Positions 49,801 through 61,800 of a stretch of 64,000 bases of DNA are shown piece by piece. The translations under genes and the position numbers were made by a program. Below the pieces are notes generated by a model. It was not told the DNA's origin. It saw only the letters and a program-made list of their open reading frames with translations, and did not search any database. The DNA is taken from assembly GCA_030386875.1 (NCBI GenBank), contig CM059567.1, forward strand, positions 59,132,020 through 59,196,019, read 5' to 3'. Each line of letters opens with the position of its first letter. The first letter of the stretch is position 1. This DNA comes from Morinoia aosen (taxonomy: Eukaryota; Arthropoda; Malacostraca; Amphipoda; Talitridae).

Positions 49801-52800
49801 GTTAATTAGGTGCATTTCCTTACCCCTATAAAAAGCGAGATCATTAAGTAAGTTTTCATTATATTACTCAGGTTTTGCACCCAATCGGACACCCTTCTGG
49901 TTTTTGGAATATATGATAATCAATATTCTCATGTACTTCAATAGCAAATTACGTAAGATTTTAAGGGAGAGATAAATAAAGCGGAACATTGACTCAAAAT
50001 CAAGAATAACTTTTATACTTCATTAAGAGCATTTGAACGACAACAACTGCATTAGAAATGGTAAAATTTTAACTAATCCCAGGCACTATAATTCTTACTA
50101 TTTCTGAAGCCATCGTGAGCCACAACAACAATGCAATGAATCTAGTTTTCTTTACTAATTGCAGTATTTTACTGCATTTACCACTATCTATCAACGCATA
50201 ACAATAACTGTACGATCATCATTATCATCGACATGTTTAGGTAACTCTCAGCCCAAAATGGGTGTCGTACATAACAATTGAGTGATTTCGTTTAGTACAA
50301 AAAATGGCTTTCCAACTCTGCTAATTTATTAATGTCAAGATACTCGAGTTGTACAGCAAACTATTTCACCTAAATGGTTAACCCAATTTTGAAAGTCCAT
50401 GAACGTTTCAGCTCTCAATTCGTAAAAAAAGCACATTGTATATAGTAAATCGATACATTGTAGTATCGATACATCACATTAAATCGATGCTATGCTGCAA
50501 ATCGATATATAAAGTAAATCGATACAGTGCAGTATCGATACGTTATATAAATTAAATCGATACATTGCAGTATCGATACGTTATATAAAGTAAATCGATA
50601 CATTATATTAAATCGATACAATACTTCAAATCGATATGTAAAGAAAATCGATACATTACATTATATCGATACAATACTTCAAATCGATATGTAAAGTAAA
50701 TCGATACATTACAGTGAAGACGCTAGCATATTTCACCGAAAATCTCCTCTTAATCGGGCATCTTCATCATCATTCATTGAAAATAAAAAAATCCGGCCGT
50801 CGGCGAGTCGCCCCAAAGAACAACTTGTCTAAATGAGCCTCTAATTAGACATCACCGCGGACGTCATCCCGGCTCTAGGGCAAGCTTTCTATGATGAAAA
50901 TAAGATGAGGTTGGTGATGAAAATAAGATGATGTTGGTGATGAAAATAAGATGATGTTGGTGATGAAAATAAGATGATGTTGGTGATGAAAATAAGATGA
51001 TGTTGGTGATGAAAATAAGATGATGTTGGTGATGAAAATAAGATGATGTTGGTGATGAAAATAAGATGATGTTGGTGATGAAAATAAGATGATGTTGGTG
51101 ATGAAAACAAGATGATGTTGGTGATGACAACTGTCCCTACATGCGAAGAGCAGGAGTGCACTTGAAGTTTTTCATACCAAAGAATGTCTGCGACCACAAC
51201 ATTGGTGGCGATGCGTCGTTACATCATCTCATGAAATGTTGCCTACTGTCATGTTTGTATGCATAATTTTATGTTGCCTACTTTTCGTGCATGGTTTATC
51301 TATAAATTTGGAATCTTTATGCCGAAAAATACTTAAAATCTAATTGCAAACATTGCATTTCAAGTCTTGGCAATTTAGGAACTATCCCGTTTATTTTTTT
51401 CTCATCCGAACTTTATTTCATAGAATTGAAAATTTATCCCAGATATTACCCGAATATTTACATTACTTTACACATGACATGAACTTATAGCATACTTTAC
51501 TGCATAGCAAGAAATTAAAGGGATTAATTTTTATCTGCATAGCATCGCAAAACTCGCTGATCGACAGCAAAAGTGTTGCCATGCCTGACTGTCAGTGGGG
51601 AGTCCCTCCGAAGTGATGGTAGAACGGTCGGTTGTGTGGGAGACACCGAGATGGAATAATAGAGGGGAAAGAAAAGATAAAGAATAAGAGATGTCATGGA
51701 GCACTTCTTCTAAAGGAAGAAATTGGAATTGCATAATATGAGGGTCACAGAGACGTGGTTCATAAAGGTGTGCCTCAGCTTTCGCGAATAAGAAGAGAAA
51801 ATTAATGTGTTAGAACATTCCTTGAATCTGAATAAAATATTAAAAATTCGAGGCTAAATGTCTTGATAGAACAAATGAAATGTAAATTGAGAAACTCATA
51901 AATGTGCATAAATTCCACTGTAATTCATCGTACCGTGCTCATTTAATTTCGTAAATATATATATATTACTTAGATTACATGGGGTGACAGGTTGGTTTAC
52001 ACCTCTTTAATCACAACATAAAAGTTCCAAGGAGAGGAAGAAGGAGACCACCATTTAGTGTGGAATTAAGGGAGCAGCGCAAAGCCAGTCCCCCACGATC
52101 AGCGAACGGAACAGCGATATTGGAAAAGTTTATGAATCAAGATAAAAATTGAAGGATAAAATAATTGATATACGTAGAAAAAGGACATCAATGAAGCGGA
52201 AAAACATGGCTCGTGGCAAGACCAGAACAATTATTCTATTTCAACCGATTGACGGCATACTTAAACTTCAGCTAGTGACTTCACATTTTCCTGAAAGCAC
52301 CAACTTCCAAAAATAATATAAAGATATATACCTCAGAGAATGATAGTTCCATGAAGCAAATTAAACGGCCAGTAATTAATGGCTACACTAAGAAAAATAC
52401 TTCGTCGAGTGATCCTTGGAAATTATTCCTCAAACTTCCAGTAGTTCATCAAGTCGATGTACACGCTTTTGTGTACCTAAATATTCCCTACCATCACCCA
52501 CAAAAAAATTCAGAAATTAATATAACTCAGTCTTAACGAAGCGTAGGAAACTATTTGTTTGGTCAGTTTATTATAGTGTGTGCACGACCACACGGTAGGA
52601 AGCACGACCGTTAAAAAAGACACCATCTTTGAAAAAATGCAGGATCGTTGAAAAAGACATCATCTTTGAAAAATTGTCGGATCGTTGAAAAATATAGGAT
52701 CTTTAAAAAAGATACCATCGCTGAGAAAAGCACGATCGAGGAAAAATTCACGATCGCTGAAAAATTCACGATCGTTGAAAAATTCACGATCGTTGAAAAA

Positions 52801-55800
52801 TTCACGATCGTTGAAAAATTCACGATCGTTGAACACGTTTAGTGTTTCGTAAACATTCCTGCATGCACCCAAAAACGCCAAACCAAACTAATTTGCCCCC
52901 CATAAAGCTGAGGTTCGAATTTGCACTCACATTAGGCCACATAAGGCACGCCTCAGCTAAGCCCAACACACTCGCAGGGTGCAGTCCCTCAGCCACGACA
53001 ATCGGGAGCTCCGCGTTCTTCAGGAACACGGAACCGGCATTTGTGTGACACGGAGAGGCCAATAAAGAGGCCTGCGCCCCACCGTCAGGCCTAGAAATTC
53101 TGGTCCCACGTTGGTGGCAAAGTCATCCTTTAGTGGACCAGAACGCGGCAATACAAAGTGCTCCTTTCAGTTTCCAATTTCCCACTTAATACAATGATTT
53201 TCCACTCAGTACAACACAGTGATTTCCCGTCAATACAATACAGTAAAATAATTTCTCACTCAATACGATAAATTTTTACTCAATACAATGCAATGATTTC
53301 CCACTCAATAGAAGCAAAATTTCTCGCTCAATACGATGCATTAATTCAACTTGACCGAAAACAGTTTGAGCATCTTGGAAATGAAAATATTAGAACGACC
53401 GACAATTTAACAAATATATTTATAACCTTATAGGGTGTTCTTATTTTGGCAGGCAGAAACACTTTAGATTTCTGAAGGCCTGCTTGACTCCAACTCCTTA
53501 AATATTTTCCATACCAAAAAATATTCTAAACTATTTTCTGAAATATTCTTCACGATTACAGAACGAAATCCATGGTTCTTAGACATATTTCTTGAAGTAC
53601 TTGCCACCCTCATAACCATTACTAGCAAATCATTTTCGAAATACTTTCCCCTCCTTATAACTAACTCCTCTCGGCAATACTATCCGAAGTAAGTACCACT
53701 TATGGATTACATTAGATCTTAGTTTAAGCCTCCCTAACCGCAACAATGGCGTTCTAAGGAGAAGAAGGAGTAAGGCACCATTTAGAATGCAGGTGAGGGA
53801 ACGCAGAATCTACGCAAAAGGTGTATGCAAACAGTAAGTTCAGAAGGAAGTTTACGAAACAAGAAAAAATTGAATAAGAAAGTAGTAGGTGCTGAAACAC
53901 AGGACAGCAATGAACCTAAAAAAGATGGTCAGAAACAAAACAAAAAAATATTCTATTCCATGAAAAAAGACCTACCTCACCTTTAGCTCAGGATCTCACA
54001 TATTCCCCTCGAGCACTCAAATCCCCTTAGATACAATAGTTGTTTCCCTCTGGGGGGGGCACCACACTTTTAACCATTGCTCGGCATTATTTCTTGACAT
54101 ACTTTCCTCGTCTATAAGAATTGACTAAAAATATATTTCTCATAGTACGTAGCAAAGACTTCACTAATTACCGAGGGCAGCGCTGGCGAAACGAGAGGAA
54201 TTTAGCAACCACGCAAACCTAGTCAACGGGTCAAAAAAAAGTTCCTTGTCGTAAGTATCTCATTATTAAAAAACATTTTTTGAAGTATGTACCCCCTCGA
54301 AGTATGTACCACACTACAAAAAAAGTTCATAAGTCACCGAAGGCTACGCTGGCGAAATGAGAGTACCGATGAGAGAGGGTGAGCTGTGAAGTGCAGCCCG
54401 CTGTGAGCGCGCGTGGGTGACGCTCAGCAGCGCTGTTTTGGCACGCGTCCGGCCCCAGTTTGTGGGCTGTGAACTTGCACTACGCGCACGCAATTCGCAC
54501 TCGTGACAAATTTTAAAAAATTACTCCTAATGAAGTACTTCACGACTTCACTCTTAAGACGTGGCTTACATAAGATGAAAAACTCCAACTCATCAGACAA
54601 CAACTTGACTCTTAGGGCATGGCTTACATGGGATGAAAAACCAAGTATTCAGAGAACTTGACTCTTCTGTATATTTTATCCGGTATGGAAAATTAAGACT
54701 GCCGAAACCTTGAAGGGGAGGTCGTGCTCAGCGCTTGAAAATTACTAACGATTCCTTACGATTTAGCTATGTCTTCGAGAGACGCACGTTATTGGTGGAG
54801 TCTAATTTATCGATACGGAAAATACATTCAAGTTTCAAGAAGGTAACGATCACGCGCATTACTCTTAGTGAAACACCAATCAAGTCTTCACTAATCTATC
54901 TTGAATAACAGAACCAACTCCCTTTGGAAAATTACAACAAGGTCATCATAACTGTTGCATCAACGAAAATCCACACCTCACTATCCACTTGCATTTCAGT
55001 TAAAGCATCATAAAATTGACGTCAGATGAACTAGAAGGCATAGCTGAAAACCATCGAAAACTCAACACCATTCGTAAATGAGCACCAGTGAATGGCGAAT
55101 TATTTAAGTCATCCTGTACTAAAAACGTTAATTAAACCTTCAATCGAATTGTCACACAAAAAGAGGAACGTAAACACCAGGTGAGTCATTGCACAGTCAG
55201 ACTGCACCGATCTTCATGAGGTAATTTACAGGAGTGTTGAACAAATGAACTTCAAGCAGGAGCGACTGAGGAACACGGCGAAATGGACTCGTGTGGCTTA
55301 CAAATATTCGGAAGCTTTGCCGCACGGGCCAAGTAAACAACGAGCCGGCTCGTACTGATGTGTCAGTGCAATCAGCGCTCAAAACTACTTCGGAATACTC
55401 AGAAACATGCCACTAAATTTCAATTACGTGAGCTGGTGTAACCTACTTCGAAGCGTATGGACGCAAAAAAAAATTAGAGATGGAAAGCTGGTGTAACGAA
55501 AATTTGAAATAACAAAATGCTCAACTTGAGACGAGCAAATATTGCCCAGGTACCCACCCGCAGAGACTCCGACCAAAAAAGAGCAGAGGTTCCGACGGCT
55601 ACTTCAAGAAATACTGGGTGAACACTTAGTACAAAGAAGCGGATATTAAAATAATCCAATCGTTGGTATTAAAATAACCCGGTAATTTTTATCCGGTTAT
55701 TGAAATAATCACGCCTCACAAACTTAATTCAGAAAATAGGGCGTTACGATACATCAATACTAACGACGGTTCGAGGCTGCTTTTCACAGCACAAATGAAA

Positions 55801-58800
55801 AATAAATGTTAGTGGCGAGGAGAGCGTTCAAGAAGACTCAAGTCGGAATGCAGGCGTATGCCTCACTCATACTCGTGCAAGTCTACAAAAGCCAAAAAAA
55901 ATTCCTTCACAATGCCCTTCTATCTTCAATCAAGAGCTAAATGGACAAATTTTGACTATCAAATTATACCAACAAGCGAAACTAAGATCCATAATGGGTG
56001 ATAGCGAAGGCAGGAAGGTTCATCTTACTTCAATCTAAGGTAAAATATAGCTTTATGGTTGCCCAAATTTAACGTGGATAAGAATGATTCCTATGCTCGA
56101 ATTAAACTGAGTTATAAATTAATTTAAGCTTCCCAAACCACAATATCGAATGGGTGAAAGCACCATAACGTCAGAAATAATGTTAAATGTGGCAAACATT
56201 AGAAGCAAATGCTCCTAATAAAAGCAATTTAACTAGGAAGAACAATAGGCCCGTTTCCTTTAGGTTTTCATCACCCAATTACGCCTAAAACTTAGTTTAT
56301 AAATAATATTATTTATATTAATTGACTAAAAATAAGGGGTTTCTCTCTCAAGATAGTCTGTAGTTTTATCATAACTATGAGGCGACAAAAAATGAGATAA
56401 ATTCGAAACTAAGAACATGCATTAGTCACCGAATGATGAGGGAAACTGTGCAACTTCCTCAAAGTATGATGAAAGGAACCACCGGCATTTAATCTCACGT
56501 CATCACAGACGCATAAATTTCCCCTAAAAAGGCATAAAGAAAGAACGACTCTCCGTCACCCAATCATGGGGCGCGGTAAGAAGCGCTCGTTAGGAAGCTT
56601 ATTGCCCCAAATCTCGGCCATATTTTTGGTGCTGTGCTGGAGATGTGAGTCAGCGGGAGACAGAGTGCAAGACTTGGCACCTACTGGGCAGAGGTAGTGG
56701 CGGCAAATAGGTAGAGCTCTCAACGAGGTGCTGATAAAAACAGAGGTAGATGTAAAAACAAGCGGGTTCCGTGAGTAGGCAGGCAGCGCTGCGTGAACTA
56801 CAGCTCGTCAACAACGCGTGTAAAACATACGGACACGAACGCTGTTGGCTCGCTAACTATTTTACTGATGCCAGGAAAAAATTGTCCTAGTGTTTTTTAT
56901 ATTTCCTGACGATGAACTCGCCAGCTGGTCAAGAACTCGTCGCTTTTTGTATCGATATGATGAAAAAGTACACAAAGAGTGAAATTTCTCAGAACACGAA
57001 GATGTGGTCGGATGAATAACCTCACTGCATTATATGAGCGTAACGCGTGCAACATGGCACCAAAAATAGAACCGTGGATTTGGATAATTTTAAAATATTG
57101 AACTATTTTGAATAACGCGATGAATTGGGCGAATCGGTTTATTTTCCTTGCTTTGTGTTCAAAAGCTTCAAGTTGCAGGTATGATATATCAGAATAACCG
57201 CAACAGCGCTGAACGCCTGGGGTAAATGAAACAACGAAAAATTGATACTTGGACAAAAATAAATACGCACGAGCAAACACTAACCAGAACAAGGTGGCAA
57301 CCACTTTAACATAAAAATGGCTAGTGAAAGGCTGAAAGTGAACTAAAATGGAAAATGCTTTGCCATATCTCAAGAAAATTCCAGGTGTTTTAACAAAAAC
57401 GTTGACCGCGGGGCAGAAGTCACTCCAACAAAGAGCCAAAACTGAAAATAAATCACCGACATCATACGAAAAGCTTTATCAAAACAATCAGAGAGCGAGT
57501 AAATATTTACCGGGATGATCAAGAACCCAATATTAAAATTAGATGCATAAAAATCTAAAGGCATCGCTGGTTTATGATAAGAGTTACAAAAATCACCAAT
57601 CACATCCCTTTAGAGCAGGGGTCTCCAAACTATGGCCCGCCTCACAAATCCCTGCGTGGTGGCCTTGAAAAAATAATTATCATACGACTGATTATCGTCG
57701 CCACTGATTTGTTTTTTCCATTTTCAATTCCTTCGGCCCTTGACTCATGAATGTGAGGAATATATAATGTGGCCCGTACATAGAAGAGTTAGGAGACCCC
57801 TGCTCTAGAGCCCACTCGCACGAACAGGCTCCTCCTGGTCACACACGACCAAATAAGCCGAGCCCGACGCCACAGCGACAGATGTTGCTGTTGAGGCGTG
57901 ACGACGTTCTCGCTCGGCAGAAAAACTGCAAAAAAATAAACTTTGTCCGACGTGTCAGAAGGAGTTGAAATAAATCAACATCAGAGCAGAAGCAACGTTT
58001 AGTCTAAACTTGACGCAGCGCTCGTTAGTTTTGTAGGCAATCTGTGCTTACGTTTTCCCCTAGATCGGAAAACCTCGCTTTTTGAAAGGACTTGCCGGTG
58101 AAGTGAAGTTTCTTTTGAGTCGCGCGCTTTTAAAAAACTACGGATGTTTCAAGATTGAAAGCACTAGGCCACCTTTAAATGCATCTTGACTCCGCGGTCA
58201 TGTAAAATTCAGTCTAGATACTTGGGAATCCTGAATCAACTTTCTCTATGGCAGTTTCATATCAGCTCTTACTTATGTATATCTTCGAGTATACAAAATT
58301 TTTGTCTTTCAATAAAAAGTGATACTTTATTCTTTGTAACAGGTTCAGACATCAATAGCAAGCAGTGGATATATTTTCCAATACAGACAGCAATTTTAAA
58401 GTAATTTGGAATCGACTGATACTTAACTTGGAAGTAATGCAATTAATACTTCTTGCTAAATATACGAGCCAAACATTGATGCAAGCGGGACTCTTAAATT
58501 ACTCAGCTGAGCTAAGCGAACTTAAAAATAATTGCACATACTTATGCCATTCATTCGCAATTGAATTCTTTCGTCAAAAAGTAATCATGCATGTCTGCCA
58601 CAATAAAAGCTCAATGGAATCATGAAATCGCAACAAAACAATGAGTTGGTTATATGAATTCAGCTATGGATTTGTTAAGCAATGCAATGTGGAAAGGGTT
58701 ATGAGAGTTACAAGTACAATATTTTTAAAAGGTTTGATTCAAACCATGAAATCTAGTAAAAAACCAACCGATTGGTGACAGTGATCGCACAAGCTATGGT

Positions 58801-61800
58801 AGGATAGTTACGACCATCGATGTTCTGTCGTAGAGCTTTAAGTAATTTTTTTCAGGGCTCAACTGAGGTTTCCACTCAATTAAAGTAGTCAAGTAGACTT
58901 GACTCGTTCCCGGCGTTTCCGCGATTGTTAACGGTTGGTTTGGTTAGGTTGTGAATAGCAGAAAGGGGAAATCGACTTTACTACTGAAATAAATTTTTAT
59001 TCTTCCTAAACAACGGGAAAAATAAAATTGCACAATATTTCACTTTGTATGATAGCAGTTTTTTTTAAAGGTTGCGAAACAGATGAAATTATCATTCATT
59101 TATACCGGTACGTGAATGAGCAATTTACCTATTGGTAAATATGTGGCCCAATACGCGGGGAACGTGTTAAAAGAACCCAAGCTGCCATCTGAACCGTTAA
59201 GACAAAGTGAATTGTCAGAAAATCCGACCCAATAGTAACAGAAATAATCTTCTACCAGAAGGAGTAAAAAAGAGGACGCGACCAGTAGCGCCAGGCAATG
59301 TTTCGACAATGCTTCGTAAAAATAACGAGTTAGACCTTTCTAACTCAGAAACCGCAAAAATGCGAGAAAACATAAAAAAATTACCTTGAACAACATACGG
59401 AGCAAATTTCCACAGGCTACACAATTACATCCTCCACACCGTCAGCTCAGAGCATCCCAATCGTTGTCTATAATTACATCGGCCTTAATGCGTCTGATTC
59501 TTAAAATAAAAAGCAAGGCGAAAATAGCTGTACTAATCGCTGTAATTTACTAGATATATTAATAAAATGAATGTAGCTACAGCGACTTTCGCCTTGCTTT
59601 TCATCTCTAAGGAGAGCCAAGTCCCCTAGAAACTCTCGCTAGAACAAAATTTGCGAGCGTCCCCAGGTTGAAAGCTGCGCAAAAATCCCGTACAAGTAGG
59701 CCCCTCGCTGATCACCAAGTCTCCAATGGCATGTACTGAAGAACTGTCCCTTACAGACAATACGTCCTGGGAGATTTAAAGATACAAAGGCCACCCTTTT
59801 CAGCCAGCGAATGTCTCTTGCATGTTGTGTACATCAGACAGGTAGGAGAGAAAGAACAGCAAAGATAAAAATTCAATAACCATAAATTAAGGTCATTTAA
59901 GAATTTACGCTAATAAATACGAGTCCATTTCAAGAATGTATATACGTACAATAACTAATTTCCACCCCAAAATGTGGGAGAAATGGCACAATTGCAATGG
60001 CGCAGAGCGTAAGCAGAAACATGTTTCAGGGTTTTTAAGTTGGCGGACCAGATGCCTTCCTCGACGCTTCAGGCAAGTGGCCAAGTTCTTACGCCGTGTT
60101 TTTTGACAGAAACAATTTTAAAAATATTAACGTAAGAATAGCTCAACCAACTGTTTTCTTTGAGCAGATGAGTAATAACATGAGACCACTCAAGTGTTTT
60201 TGACGTTTAATGGATCTGGACAATTCCTATACTCTGAATCACTGAAGACAGAAACAGAATGTTAAGAATTAAAAACCAAAATAAGTTTGAAACAACATTA
60301 ACACCCGAAGCAATCAGATAACCTCTGGACAGATGACCTTTCAAGGGCAAAATGACACCTAGATTCATAGAGAACTTACGGGGAGCCACAGGTTTGATTT
60401 TCTTGATATTGAACTTGGGTAAATCCTTTTCACTTCCAGTCCTGGTCATGATAGCGGATTCCCTCAAGTCGGATGCAACACTACCCGTGCTCGAGCTCCT
60501 AAGAAGACTGAGTTTGGTGGGCTCGTTCATCTCAGATTTGGGAGGCTTGCCAGTAAAGGCTGCAACAGATGACGGAGGGCTGGAGGTAGCAAAAGAAGGC
60601 TGGGAGGGCGTGAAGGTAGATACAGCCTGGGAAGAGGACGATTTTACGCCACCTACAGCATGGCTTTTTTGCTGGGCTGAGCTGCGGCTGCTGGTGTTAG
60701 ACGAGATAGAAGTAGTGGAGCCGGTAGTGGTAGACGTGCGTGTCTCGCATCGGCTGCGACGAGTGATTTTCGTCTCACTGACGCTCCTGTTGCTCTGCTG
60801 ATTACTGCTCACCACGAAAGGCGTCTGCTCGACCGTGTCCGGCGTGTTGACACGAGAGCGAACTTCGCACGTGACTTTAGCAGAGTACTGAAGGGGTTGC
60901 TGCACTACCGTCTCGGCCGAAGTAGACCTACTCCCTGTGGAATCCGTGGACAAACCTTCGGCTGACTTCGTTACATCAGTCAGAGCAGACTCGAAACTGT
61001 TGAGATCTTCGGCCAAAAACTGCTCTTGTTTCTTAGCAGATGCTGTGCTCTCCGCGGAAGACGACTGTGAAAATGCCGCAAAGGACGACTGAGAAGGAGC
61101 TGCAGGTCGCGGAGGTGGGCTTGACGGCGTTTTCCTCATGGTTGCAGGAGGGAGAACCGCAACAGGAGGCGCGACATCCTCTTCTTCCATTTCGTAGTCG
61201 GGTTTCAGGGGAGGAGGTGCTTTGACAGGAGGAGGAAGAACCTGAATTGGCTCTTGATACTTAGCTGCAGTTTCGCGCACACTTTTGAAATCCACTTCCA
61301 GTTTCTTGGAAACATCCTCCTGGGACGATGCTTCAGCTTTGTCGAAGACCGAGGCGATTTGCTTGACACCTCGAAATTCAGAATTGCTTATGAGCTCTAC
61401 GGAGTCTTTGGCTTGTCCAAAAGCCTGGGCGTTTACTGACGGAGCAGGAGCTTCCATTTGAGCGCTATTGAACTGCTCAGCCAAATTTTTAATGGAACCT
61501 GATTTGTAACGAGGGGACATGAGCGCTTCAGGAACTGGTGAGTTGGCGAGATCTTCCTGCGAAAGTTGCTTCTCCAACTTTTTGACGCGGTCTCTCACAC
61601 GCATAGATTTTTCGATGACCACCTCAGATTCTCCTCCTCCGCGTTCCGTGTAGTCGTGGGCCGGAACCACCCGAGCAGGAACGGCGGTGACTAGACCCGA
61701 GTCCAAACTGTTCGATGGTGAGATGGTCCTGTTACTTCCCACTCTCTGCGAACTTGAAGAAACCACCGACGAGGCCGTAGAACGCTTCACTGGAGCGGCC

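Noticed and set aside
50864-51197. Minus frames rich in SPTSSYFHHQHHLIFI
   Set aside because: Translation of the 23-bp array in two frames.
56897-57439. 180-codon minus frame, longest outside CAP
   Set aside because: No family recognised, Phe/Leu-rich because the plus strand is A-rich, no splice context or paralogue seen; left as unsupported.
60352-60801. 149-codon plus frame opposite CAP exon 1
   Set aside because: Antisense shadow of the Ser-rich coding exon.
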